A stretch of 58,163 nt of DNA, taken from assembly GCA_900547585.1 (NCBI GenBank), contig URHD01000002.1:1-58163 (forward strand), read 5' to 3'. The position numbers were made by a program, and so were the translations under genes. How positions within the stretch are numbered: the first letter of the stretch is position 1; the number at the start of each line of letters is the position of its first letter. The DNA is from an uncultured bacterium. GTDB lineage: Bacteria > Cyanobacteriota > Vampirovibrionia > Gastranaerophilales > Gastranaerophilaceae. Shown here one piece after another: positions 50,544-58,163 of the stretch. The notes under the pieces were generated by a model. The model was not told the origin of the DNA. It saw only the letters and a list, made by a program, of their open reading frames with translations, and did no database searches.

Positions 50544-53021
50544 CTATATCAAATCACTGCAAGGCAAAGATTTTATATATTTTTCCATGAATTGCCAGTC
50601 AGGTTCGTACTGCCCCTGCGAATTTTTGATTGCAGGAAGCTTTATATATTGTTTTTCAAAATGTTTTAAACGATACTGCCGCCCGTAATCAAAATGGCAT
50701 GTTAATTTTTTCAAAACTGTAGCGATAAATAACGCACTATATCTGTTAAAGTCAGCAGAAACAGGCTTAATCGCAATAATATTGTCATCACAGAAGAATT
50801 TATTTTCTTCATAAAAAACATTTCCGAACATATCAAGCGTTATCCGGTTTTCAAACAAATCCATCCTCTCATCATGGGCGATATAACCGGCAACTCCGCC
50901 GTTTTTGAAACCCGCCGTAACAAGAGGAATTGAGCCATCGATTCGTTCTGCTTTTACAAGCCTGGTTCCTCTTTTATAATCAAATATTTTCGTGAGTTTG
51001 AACTCTTTCCACTCTATATTTCCATAATCCAAACATATATTTTCGCATTTGCCGGATAATTGCCTGATTTGTTGCGTAAATTCATCCCCGTAATAATTCA
51101 ACAACAATTCAATCATTGAAATTTCATCAATATCTCTGTCCAGAAGCTCCTGACCCTCTTTTGCTTTAAAAACAAGATAATGCCTTATTGTATCAATAAA
51201 ATCTTTTTCACATAAAGTTGAATAATCCGTCTTTGCATAGGCATATATTATCCATTCATCATTTTTTTTGATATGACGTTTAAGAGCGTTCTTATTCTCA
51301 TCTGCCGGTGAAAAAGTCTTATAAGTTTTCAAAAAGCTCCTTTTTATATCTAACCACCTGTTATAAACATCCGAACGACCCTTATTTTTTGAAAGAACAA
51401 AGCCATCATCCGCCAAATCCATAAAGAGCACTTCATCATTTTCATAATCAAAAGCACGATGAGTTTCAAAAACAGCAATTGCCGTGTGTGCAGCTGCATT
51501 GGGTTGAAATAAATCGACAGGCATATTTATAACAGATTTCAAAGTATGTTTTTTAAGGATATTTTCTCGAAGCTTTTCATCCTTAAAATAAACACTCAAA
51601 GGCGCAATAATTATTCCGTAACGTGAACAATTGTCCAGAAGTTTAATTAAAAAAGTAATTTCTTTAGGTGTCGGATCCTCTTTGTTTTCTTTACCGCTAT
51701 ACGGTGGGTTAATAAACCCTACACTTGCCCCAAAATCTCTCAAAATTTCATCAGTGCGCTCATCATTTATTGAATCATAGTTAAAAATTGAAGATTTTCC
51801 ATCTCCGCGAAACAACATATTGGAAATAGCGCAAATATACATCGTTGGATTTATTTCAAAACCGAGAAGCTGCTGCTCTATAACCTTTTTTATTGAGTCT
51901 TGTTTGTCAGACCTGCCGCTTTTGGATATCTTATTAATTATCGCATTCATCCCGGCAATCAAAAAAGCGCCCGTTCCGCAGCACAAATCAACTATTTTGT
52001 CATTTTCTTTTAAATCAATAAGCTCCGTAAACAAGGTTGTAATATGCCTCGGGGTTAAAACAATGCCCTTTTTTACGTTAGAAACGCCTGCATATTTTAA
52101 AAATTCTTCATAAAATTTGCCGATAATGTCATAATTTGATGTCGACGCAAAACCATTATTGAACAAAGGTATTACAGATGTCTGAAGTTCGTCAAGTATT
52201 TGTTTTAAAATATCACTATTGTTCAAAACGGTATCAGTTCTTAAAAAAGCAAGCTCAGTTTCCAGAACATCCAGCTTTTCAGCCGGAACCCCCTCTTTTT
52301 TCAAAATTTTTACGGCAGTAGTCAATAAATTACTTACCAGCGTGTCCGGTGAATAAGTTTTATAATGCTCGGGAAAATCATTATTGCACTTGCCCTTATG
52401 CAAACAAATCATAAGCGCAGATAGAAGCACCGGTCTTTTTTGAGAATCAATTGAACGCAGCAACTGATTTATCTTTTTACTTGCATTGCTAACCGACGCA
52501 ATTGCTTTTTCTTCATCCAACGTATTAAATATTGCCAGAAACTGCGGCTCTGTCATAAAATTTGTAACCTGAGCCATTGAAATAATGCAATCTTTATCAT
52601 AATCAATATTAAAACAATTGAATTTGTGCAAATATTCTTGTGACAAATCACCGCTAACAGCAATCCCGAGAATTTTCCAGTTATCAAAATACCCCCGCAG
52701 CCCGGATGGCAGATTTTGGTTCAAAAAGCGTGACAAATACCATCTAACTCCGCTAACAGCGCCTTTGGTTATATCAGGAACATCATGATCTTTTATATGC
52801 GGTTTTTCCTCAACAAGTATCAATAATTTTTCTGATTCATTGAGATAAATCCGGTCAGGAAAACCCGGTTTATTATTTTGACATTTAGAGGCATGAGAAA
52901 GAACTTTTTTGATTGCATCCGGAAAATTCGAACGGGCAGAAGACCAATCAGCCACCAAATAACCTAATTCCTGCAGTCTTCTATCCACAGATGGCGTAAC
53001 GTCAAAATCAAGCCTTGGCAT
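50544..53021 (-). CDS. Single-polypeptide restriction-modification enzyme (Type IIG-like: nuclease, N6-adenine methylase, specificity domain)
   Basis: The 825-residue protein has three parts. Residues 1-~150 resemble a restriction nuclease domain: FPD at 54-56 and EEK at 71-73 give a PD-x14-ExK pattern. Residues ~290-560 are an HsdM-like N6-adenine methyltransferase with motif I DLCCGTGAFLI (~345-355) and motif IV NPPY (438-441). The C-terminus (~640-825) resembles a Type I target-recognition half (IEWKEFKLTKIFDYKRGTR, IPLVTAGFKNGGVAGYI). No separate hsdR or hsdS gene is adjacent. This suggests a complete Type IIG-like system in one gene. An alternative is a Type I-like solitary methylase with an inactive nuclease domain. 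Confidence 0.8.
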   Translation of the reverse strand: MPRLDFDVTPSVDRRLQELGYLVADWSSARSNFPDAIKKVLSHASKCQNNKPGFPDRIYLNESEKLLILVEEKPHIKDHDVPDITKGAVSGVRWYLSRFLNQNLPSGLRGYFDNWKILGIAVSGDLSQEYLHKFNCFNIDYDKDCIISMAQVTNFMTEPQFLAIFNTLDEEKAIASVSNASKKINQLLRSIDSQKRPVLLSALMICLHKGKCNNDFPEHYKTYSPDTLVSNLLTTAVKILKKEGVPAEKLDVLETELAFLRTDTVLNNSDILKQILDELQTSVIPLFNNGFASTSNYDIIGKFYEEFLKYAGVSNVKKGIVLTPRHITTLFTELIDLKENDKIVDLCCGTGAFLIAGMNAIINKISKSGRSDKQDSIKKVIEQQLLGFEINPTMYICAISNMLFRGDGKSSIFNYDSINDERTDEILRDFGASVGFINPPYSGKENKEDPTPKEITFLIKLLDNCSRYGIIIAPLSVYFKDEKLRENILKKHTLKSVINMPVDLFQPNAAAHTAIAVFETHRAFDYENDEVLFMDLADDGFVLSKNKGRSDVYNRWLDIKRSFLKTYKTFSPADENKNALKRHIKKNDEWIIYAYAKTDYSTLCEKDFIDTIRHYLVFKAKEGQELLDRDIDEISMIELLLNYYGDEFTQQIRQLSGKCENICLDYGNIEWKEFKLTKIFDYKRGTRLVKAERIDGSIPLVTAGFKNGGVAGYIAHDERMDLFENRITLDMFGNVFYEENKFFCDDNIIAIKPVSADFNRYSALFIATVLKKLTCHFDYGRQYRLKHFEKQYIKLPAIKNSQGQYEPDWQFMEKYIKSLPCSDLI

Positions 53022-53107
53022 TTTGTCTCCCTCATGTGTCTATAGTTATAAGTTTACAAAAATAACACAAATATGGCAAATTATTTAAACAACGCTGACA
53101 CAACGGC

Positions 53108-54712
53108 CTATGAAGCCTTAAAATCCTTGCCACCAACGATTTTCAACCGTCTTTGAGCGCCCTCGCCCACACTTTCTGAGGACAAATTGTGCTGTTCAAC
53201 AAGCTCATGCTGCATTTTGCGAATCTGCGGGTTCTGAGGTGAAAGCTCAACATCAGTTTCACCATCCAAAACCTTTTGAATCGCCTCTTTTGTTTCATCC
53301 AGCGCACGTTCTTCCTCATCAATATATCCAGACGGCATTTCTTCATCGCCATCAGCTAACCCGAGCGCCTGTTTCAGGACTTTTTGCACCTGCGAGGTAG
53401 AATTTGAGCGCACATAATAAATCGGCAGCCTGTATTCATTTGCAATGCTCAAAATCTTGTTTCCGCCCTTTGCAAAGTTTTTGTGGCAAATAATTATGTC
53501 CGCATCATCAATATTTTTGGTCAATTCCGTATTCAAATTCAATCGCTCAATCGCTTTTTCAACAATTGTGCGACTGACCGCATAAATATAGATTTTTTTG
53601 AAGTTTTTGACCTGATTTACATACTGCTGGCGTGAAAAGCTGAATTTGAGGCTGTCATTTGCCATATTTATCTTTTCATCAAGCTTGTTTATCGTATCTA
53701 CAAGCTTCGCCCCCTCAGAAACCCTATCCGTAACTGACTGGTCAACCTTTCTGATAACCGGTTTAATCGGCCAGCCTCTCAGAATGCAATCCACCGCCTC
53801 TGACGTGTTCGGATAAACAGCAAGCGTGTTTCTGTCGATGATTTCAATTACAATATCAAAAGTAGGCTGCTTTTCACGCTCAAGAACCGTTTTCTGGCAG
53901 GCTCTGCGCTTTGCCTCGTCATCTCCGAGGGTAACGGACTGAATTCCGCCGACCAAATCAGACAAAACAGGGTTTTTTATAAGATTTTCGAGCGAATTTC
54001 CATGCGCCGTGGCAATAAGCATTACGCCGCGCTCCGCAATTGTCCTCGCTGCCTGCGCTTCTGCTTCGGTGCCGATTTCATCGACGACAATTACCTCGGG
54101 CGTGTGGTTTTCGACCGCCTCAATCATAATATCTTTCTGGTGTTCGGGCTGTGTAACCTGCATTCTGCGGGCATGCCCGATAGCAGGGTGTGGAGTGTCG
54201 CCGTCGCCGGCAATTTCGTTCGAAGTATCAACAACTACGACCCTTTTGTGAAGTTCATCCGCAACAAGGCGTGAAATTTCTCTTAATTTTGTTGTTTTGC
54301 CTACACCCGGACGCCCTAAGAACAAAATACTTTTATTTTGTGTGACGAAATCCTTGATACAGGCGATGGTTCCAGTAACTACTCTCCCTATTCTGCACGT
54401 AAGACCTACGATTTTGCCCTGACGATTTCTGATGGCGCTGATTCTGTGGAGTGTGCCGGGGATTCCCGAGCGGTTGTCGTTTGTGAACTCCTGAACCCTG
54501 TCTGTAACGTACTTTATGTCCTCATCGACAATATTATCCTCGCCCAGATAATCAATGTTACCGTCCGAATGCCGAATTTCAGGCTGACGCCCCAAATCCA
54601 ATACAAGTTCGATTACATCCGACAGCGCTTCCGCGTCTAAATATTTCGTAATCTTTGGTGGTAGAATCTCAATTAACCTATCCAGGTCACTGTGAAATTG
54701 TACGTTGCTCAT
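53108..54712 (-). CDS. Ycf45-like ATPase with C-terminal R3H domain
   Basis: The 534-residue protein has an N-terminal region, a SpoIIIAA-like AAA ATPase core with Walker A FLGRPGVGKTTKLREI, Walker B VIVVDEIGTEAEA and IATAHGNSLENLI. A mostly helical middle is followed by a C-terminal R3H-type nucleic-acid-binding domain (NPQIRKMQHELVEQHNL ... GEGAQRRLKIVG). This is the Ycf45 arrangement, found in Cyanobacteria and some algal plastids. The role is not established. It supports the cyanobacterial-phylum origin. Confidence 0.93.
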   Translation of the reverse strand: MSNVQFHSDLDRLIEILPPKITKYLDAEALSDVIELVLDLGRQPEIRHSDGNIDYLGEDNIVDEDIKYVTDRVQEFTNDNRSGIPGTLHRISAIRNRQGKIVGLTCRIGRVVTGTIACIKDFVTQNKSILFLGRPGVGKTTKLREISRLVADELHKRVVVVDTSNEIAGDGDTPHPAIGHARRMQVTQPEHQKDIMIEAVENHTPEVIVVDEIGTEAEAQAARTIAERGVMLIATAHGNSLENLIKNPVLSDLVGGIQSVTLGDDEAKRRACQKTVLEREKQPTFDIVIEIIDRNTLAVYPNTSEAVDCILRGWPIKPVIRKVDQSVTDRVSEGAKLVDTINKLDEKINMANDSLKFSFSRQQYVNQVKNFKKIYIYAVSRTIVEKAIERLNLNTELTKNIDDADIIICHKNFAKGGNKILSIANEYRLPIYYVRSNSTSQVQKVLKQALGLADGDEEMPSGYIDEEERALDETKEAIQKVLDGETDVELSPQNPQIRKMQHELVEQHNLSSESVGEGAQRRLKIVGGKDFKAS

Positions 54713-54974
54713 ATTATCCTTTCAATCGGCTGAAAACAGGGTTCGGCGCTATTGACATCTCCTTATCTAATGTACCTTACATGCTTATTATAACATTTTT
54801 TTGAAACAGGGGCATTAATATTACTACTACTTTTGTAGCAAATTTACATATCTTTATAAAAACAATCATAGCACCGCAAATTGTAAACATTTATTACTTT
54901 TTACTCCAAAACATTAAAGAAATCACTCCCTCCTGCCGATATTATACTTGTAGGTAAATGTTAAGGAGAAAACC
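54713..54974. other. A+T-rich intergenic region, 262 bp
   Basis: No gene is seen. The DNA is A+T-rich, with a short stem CTAC-TTTT-GTAG near 54830 and an AT-rich promoter-like stretch (ATTATACTTG at ~54945) before the small gene at 54975. Confidence 0.5.
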
Positions 54975-55091
54975 ATGGGATACGCATATTGGCCCGGTGC
55001 CTATACATTCAAAGATAAGTTAGGAATCCTGCTTCAGTACCTGAAAGATGAAATCGATTCCATTCTCAAAAAGATTAACAGCGAAAATTAA
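54975..55091 (+). CDS. Very small protein (38 residues), unknown function
   Basis: ATG 54975 follows the strong ribosome binding site AAGGAG by seven bases. It encodes MGYAYWPGAYTFKDKLGILL followed by QYLKDEIDSILKKINSEN: an aromatic N-terminus and an amphipathic helix. A perfect intrinsic terminator begins two bases after the stop. The ribosome binding site and terminator together make this a convincing independent gene. It could be a peptide that associates with a membrane or partner protein through the amphipathic helix; that is a guess. Confidence 0.75.
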   Translation: MGYAYWPGAYTFKDKLGILLQYLKDEIDSILKKINSEN

Positions 55092-55092
55092 A

Positions 55093-55123
55093 AAAATCCC
55101 CTCAAAATCGAGGGGATTTTAGT
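55093..55123 (+). terminator. Rho-independent terminator of the 38-residue gene
   Basis: AAAATCCCCTC (55093-55103) and GAGGGGATTTT (55110-55120) form an 11-bp stem with a 6-nt loop and a T-run at the end of the stem. It may also serve the convergent YvlD-like gene on the other strand. Confidence 0.9.
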
Positions 55124-55160
55124 TAAAAAGGCGCATGCCGCATCAGAGATGACAATAAAA

Positions 55161-55502
55161 TTACGTATCATCGCCAATATTGCTAATGGGAACAGAAAGC
55201 AGCGAAAGGATAATCGAGCCGAACAATGCGCTCCAGAAACCATCCACGCTAAACCCGGGCGCAGCCCATCCGGCGAGCATAAGAAGCAGGGCATTCACTA
55301 CGAGCGTAAAAAGCCCCAGCGTAAGGAAGTTTATCGGCAGAGTTATAAACATCAAAACCGGTTTTATGAAAGTATTTATCAAACCGATAATAATACTGAC
55401 CAAAAGCGCTGCCCAGAAGCTGCTTACGCTGATTCCCGGGATAATCCATGCCACAAAAACAATCGCCAGTGAAAACAAAATCCATCTTACTAATAAATTC
55501 AT
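55161..55502 (-). CDS. YvlD-like membrane protein (Phage_holin_4_2 family)
   Basis: The 113-residue protein has four membrane helices with the family pattern: WILFSLAIVFVAWIIPGI, SFWAALLVSIIIGLINTFI, FITLPINFLTLGLFTLVVN and FWSALFGSIILSLLS. Despite the family name it is a common chromosomal protein and no other phage gene is present, so phage origin is unlikely. Its function is unknown. It is a single gene with an AAGGAG ribosome binding site. Confidence 0.88.
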   Translation of the reverse strand: MNLLVRWILFSLAIVFVAWIIPGISVSSFWAALLVSIIIGLINTFIKPVLMFITLPINFLTLGLFTLVVNALLLMLAGWAAPGFSVDGFWSALFGSIILSLLSVPISNIGDDT

Positions 55503-55575
55503 ACAAAAATCTCCTTTTGTTCTGATTTTGTACGAATTTTTCGCTGATTAAATTGCACGGTCGAGGAATTTCAGG

Positions 55576-56541
55576 TTAGTAATAAAAAGTTTGTATAAGA
55601 ATACCTGAAATAATACTTATAAGAAGAAGAATTCCGGTAATTTTCAGGCTGTCTTTAAAAGAGGAGTTCTTTTTGTACAAAACAAGGAGCCCGAGGCCGG
55701 CGCCGGAGCACAAACCAGCGATTGCAGAGCCAAAGCCGATAGCACCTTTCATTAACATCAATGTAATGGCAATAGAAACCGCGCAGTTCGGTATCAAGCC
55801 GAAAAGCGCAGTTATAACAGGCTGAAAAATGCTGTCAGAAAGGAAATAATGACCCAGATTTTCCTCACCGCCAGCTCTAAAAACGCCATAGTTAATCAAA
55901 AGCGTAATTATAAGAACAAAAATAAACACATTCAAAGTATGCATAACCGGATGAAGCAGGATATCACGTTTTCTCGGACGCCCGACTTCGTGATTGCAGC
56001 AGCCATAGCCATGTTCGTCCTCTGGGGCGTCTTGCAGCGTTTTGGGCAGAGTTTTATCATTTTTTAAGAAAAAATCAACAGAATAACCCGCAATCAGCGC
56101 GATAGCAATCTTTGTAAACACAAGAGGAAGCACTAACGAAAGTTTTTCCGGCTCGCTCAACAGCACCGGCAGCGCCTCATCGGAGGTAGCCAGATAAACT
56201 GCCAGCAAAGTGCCACGGGTAATGAGTTTTTTTGTATAAAGTGTACTTGCAATAATAGAAAATCCGCACTGCGGCACAGATGCAGCCAGAGCGCCCAGAA
56301 TCGGCCCTGATTTTTTCGAGGCGCTCACGATTTTGTACATTTTTCCCGAATAATAAAACTCGATTAATTCAATAACCAGAAAAACAACAAACAAAAATCC
56401 AAGCATATGAATGCTGTCCAAAACAGCGTCCAGCACCCAATCAGACAGGGGCATTTTTTCAACAAACCCGTCAACCGGCGAAAAAAGCCAATCATTAAAC
56501 TTTACAAAGTATTCCAACAGCTTTATGAAAAATTCCTGCAT
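55576..56541 (-). CDS. Putative heavy-metal/arsenic-type exporter (ArsP_2-like, ~10 membrane helices)
   Basis: The 321-residue protein has two blocks of membrane helices separated by a cytoplasmic loop with GYGCCNHEVGRPRKRD, which could bind metal. The repeated internal motifs GALAASVPQCGFSI and TALFGLIPNCAVSI are the Pro-Gln/Asn-Cys signatures of the putative 10-TM exporter family. The substrate is not known; arsenic, manganese and other metals have been proposed for relatives. It lies 32 bases after the small membrane protein gene on the same strand, so the two form an operon. Confidence 0.8.
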   Translation of the reverse strand: MQEFFIKLLEYFVKFNDWLFSPVDGFVEKMPLSDWVLDAVLDSIHMLGFLFVVFLVIELIEFYYSGKMYKIVSASKKSGPILGALAASVPQCGFSIIASTLYTKKLITRGTLLAVYLATSDEALPVLLSEPEKLSLVLPLVFTKIAIALIAGYSVDFFLKNDKTLPKTLQDAPEDEHGYGCCNHEVGRPRKRDILLHPVMHTLNVFIFVLIITLLINYGVFRAGGEENLGHYFLSDSIFQPVITALFGLIPNCAVSIAITLMLMKGAIGFGSAIAGLCSGAGLGLLVLYKKNSSFKDSLKITGILLLISIISGILIQTFYY

Positions 56542-56573
56542 TGCAAATATCCTTTTTTATTGATTATACTACC

Positions 56574-56876
56574 TTAAACCTCTTCATTGACAACATCTTC
56601 GCATGCGGATTCGTCCGCAGGAACCTTATTGTCCTTATATTTGAGGTATAAAAAGATATCAATTAGCAAAAAGGCCGTATTCAACAAATAAAGCCAGAAA
56701 ACCCAGTCCATATTCTCCAAAACCTTATGTACAATCCCGCATGCATAACCGAGAAGAATCAAAAGTGAAAATTTGAGGCTTTTTCCGTGCACGCATTTGC
56801 ATTTATAAGTTTTGAGCGCCGCAATCGGCCAGCTTGCTCCAAAACACACCATCATGCCCGCTTCAAAAATACTCAT
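56574..56876 (-). CDS. Small PQ-loop/SemiSWEET-like membrane protein
   Basis: The 100-residue protein has three membrane helices with a PQ-loop-like start (GMMVCFGASWPIAALKTYKC), then KSLKFSLLILLGYACGIVHK and LYLLNTAFLLIDIFLYLKYK. The arrangement resembles half-transporters of the SemiSWEET/PQ-loop superfamily. The C-terminal tail is acidic. It precedes the metal-exporter gene in the same operon. The substrate is unknown. Confidence 0.7.
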   Translation of the reverse strand: MSIFEAGMMVCFGASWPIAALKTYKCKCVHGKSLKFSLLILLGYACGIVHKVLENMDWVFWLYLLNTAFLLIDIFLYLKYKDNKVPADESACEDVVNEEV

Positions 56877-57137
56877 TTTTCCCCTCCTGTGTAATTTTAT
56901 TTTTTAATATAATTTTACCTCCTGAAACTCATATTAAAAGAAATTTTTCGCTTTCTGTCACCGCCGAAAGCATAACAAAGAAGAAAACCATATACTTTCT
57001 GACCGGACAAAACAGCCAACAGAAAGTCTGATGACAAAAAACAAACATTATTCTTTCGACGAATAATTTTCCTATTTCATTTTGATATCATTCAAATACA
57101 AATGAAAATATAACATAAGATTTAGGAAATTAAGGCA
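56877..57137. other. Divergent intergenic region, 261 bp
   Basis: No convincing gene is seen. On the minus strand two ribosome-binding-like sequences occur 30 bases apart (AGGAGG and AGGAGGGG) before the ATG at 56876. A stem ACTTTCTG/CAGAAAGT spans 56993-57027. The right end carries the leader of the secreted-protein gene with AAGG. Confidence 0.45.
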
Positions 57138-57902
57138 ATGATGATTTGTACACGAATTTTCAACACAATGTTTATAAAAAGGTTATCAGCAATTTTTATG
57201 ATAATACTGCTAGGAATGCCTTCCTTTGCTGTTCCATGCCAGTGTGCAGAGTGCAGAGAAGAAATTCTTTGCGAACAATATCTTTTTCCAGAAAAAGATG
57301 CACCCTGCAATAAAGTTATAATAACAAATCTGAGAAACATAATCTGTAAAGGAAATGTTTTCAAAATAGTTTTTGATTGCAAATTCTGGTCTGACAAGCA
57401 AAAAGCAGGCGACAGGGTGAATTTTACAGTTCCTGAAGCAATTTACACGCAGGAGGGAACATTATTGATTCCGGCTTGCTCAAAAATAGTGGCAACAGTC
57501 ATAAAAATAGAAAAACAGCGCAAATTTAACAAAAACGCAAGAGTTCACCTGAAATTTGAATGCCTTGTGCTTCCGGACGGCTCTGCAATTGCAATGAGTG
57601 CAAAACCTTTCACAAAAGACGGAACCCTGAAGGAAGGCCCCTGGATGACCGCAGGTAAACTCACCGCCTCTACATTAGGACTGGGTATTGCAGGCGCGGG
57701 AGCCGGTGTGGGATTTGCTTTCATCCCAAATCCCGCAAAAATCGGAACAGGACTGGCCATAGGCATTCCTGTTGGTTGCACGGTCGGATTAATAACAGGA
57801 TTGCTTACTCCGGGGTTAAAATACCATGCAAAAGCCGGTGAAGCCATTAAAATAATACTTTGCGACGATTTATGTATAAAAAAAATGGAATGCAGCCAAT
57901 AA
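57138..57902 (+). CDS. Secreted or periplasmic protein related to the one at 9413-10096
   Basis: A signal peptide (FIKRLSAIFMIILLGMPSFA) follows a short N-terminal extension. The mature part is Cys-rich at its start (CQCAECREEILCEQ). Then comes the same pattern as the protein at 9413-10096: a GDRVNF segment, IPACSKIVATVIKIEKQRK, LKFECLVLPDGSAIAM, a glycine-rich stretch (GLGIAGAGAGVGFAFIPNPA, GTGLAIGIPVGCTVGLI) and an ending KAGEAIKIILCDDL. The glycine-rich part may insert in a membrane. Function is unknown. The ATG at 57138 has AAGG upstream; the in-frame ATG at 57168 is also possible. Confidence 0.75.
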   Translation: MMICTRIFNTMFIKRLSAIFMIILLGMPSFAVPCQCAECREEILCEQYLFPEKDAPCNKVIITNLRNIICKGNVFKIVFDCKFWSDKQKAGDRVNFTVPEAIYTQEGTLLIPACSKIVATVIKIEKQRKFNKNARVHLKFECLVLPDGSAIAMSAKPFTKDGTLKEGPWMTAGKLTASTLGLGIAGAGAGVGFAFIPNPAKIGTGLAIGIPVGCTVGLITGLLTPGLKYHAKAGEAIKIILCDDLCIKKMECSQ

Positions 57903-57979
57903 AATATGGCAAAAAAAGTTTTTTACGGGACTTAAATCAAACAAAAAATACATTTTAACAAAGAAAAACTCCCGAAAAT

Positions 57980-58163
57980 ATGAAAATCCTGCCCGCAACA
58001 CGCAATTTTACCGTCACACAACACCGCCCGATTATAAAAAGCACAAGAAACCCGCTTGAGCTTTACAAAATGATGGAAATGTACACGACTGAACGCAAAG
58101 AAAGGTTTCCTTACCTGAAAATATTTTTGAACTGCATTGATTCAATGGTTTTCAACTGCAAAA
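57980..58163 (+). CDS. Partial gene running off the end of the window, unknown function
   Basis: An open frame starts at ATG 57980 and continues to the last base: MKILPATRNFTVTQHRPIIK, then a region with ELYKMMEMYTTERKERFPYL and IDSMVFNCK. It is basic and hydrophilic with no signal peptide. No strong ribosome binding site precedes it. The frame is open over 61 codons with protein-like composition, but truncation prevents identification. Confidence 0.5.
   Translation, partial: MKILPATRNFTVTQHRPIIKSTRNPLELYKMMEMYTTERKERFPYLKIFLNCIDSMVFNCK

Noticed and set aside
55161..55502. Phage gene suggested by the 'holin' family name
   Set aside because: The YvlD-like family is common on chromosomes, and no other phage gene, integrase or attachment site is visible.
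56949..57069. Minus-strand frame of about 39 codons in the region before the secreted protein gene
   Set aside because: It has only a weak ribosome binding site, odd Phe/Cys-rich composition and overlaps a palindrome; evidence is insufficient.

Overview
The window reads as a chromosomal segment of an uncultured, non-photosynthetic relative of Cyanobacteria, most likely a Vampirovibrionia ('Melainabacteria', Gastranaerophilales-like) bacterium. The lines of evidence are: RNA polymerase beta-prime split into rpoC1 and rpoC2, with a ~650-residue insertion in the rpoC2 trigger loop; a Ycf45-type ATPase with an R3H tail; a DUF3326 protein; plant/cyanobacterial-type glutathione genes; A+T-rich intergenic DNA; and no photosynthesis genes. 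The assignment is inference from gene content. I found no tRNA, rRNA, CRISPR array, transposase or prophage.

Layout. 0-5 kb: a two-gene signalling operon (histidine kinase plus a REC-degenerate GGDEF-REC protein) facing a three-gene minus operon (UPF0173 hydrolase, DUF3326, pilin-like protein). 5-16.4 kb: HD-GYP/trmFO operon, icd/pncC/secreted-protein operon, enolase, pheS, rmuC, rimO. 16.4-19.7 kb: two tiny coupled membrane-protein genes (one frameshifted), then malQ-nagA. 20-27.3 kb: typA, a zinc-finger-like protein, an LptF/G permease, a LexA/UmuD-like repressor with umuC, and slt. 27.4-30 kb: response regulator-kinase hybrid and an orphan sugar permease. 30.2-39.2 kb: rpoB-rpoC1-rpoC2. 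39.5-45.5 kb: speB, pilO, pilM-pilN fusion, rlmB, primary sigma factor, second pilin. 45.5-50.5 kb: glyoxalase I, gshB, gshA and an FAD oxidoreductase. 50.5-53 kb: a single-polypeptide restriction-modification enzyme. 53-58 kb: ycf45-like gene and membrane or secreted proteins, ending in a truncated gene.

How the genes fit together. Information processing dominates (core RNA polymerase, primary sigma factor, pheS, rlmB, rimO, trmFO, typA). Surface and signalling functions recur: type IV pilus platform genes, two pilin-like proteins, two kinases, an HD-GYP and a degenerate GGDEF. Glutathione synthesis sits beside glyoxalase I, which suggests methylglyoxal detoxification.

Most unusual signals. 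(1) A dispersed family of ~90-bp hairpins (13193, 23306, 30038, 44521) has conserved ends and a conserved 29-nt loop. The middle of the stem differs in every copy but stays self-complementary, and in one copy the loop is inverted relative to its arms. A fifth hairpin at 19759 has a related loop on unrelated arms. (2) Several genes have a TATAAT box 6-7 nt before the ATG and no Shine-Dalgarno sequence, implying leaderless mRNAs. (3) A 15-bp hairpin at 45744 buries the ribosome binding site of the adjacent gene. (4) Enolase carries a C-terminal tail with five Cys in nine residues.
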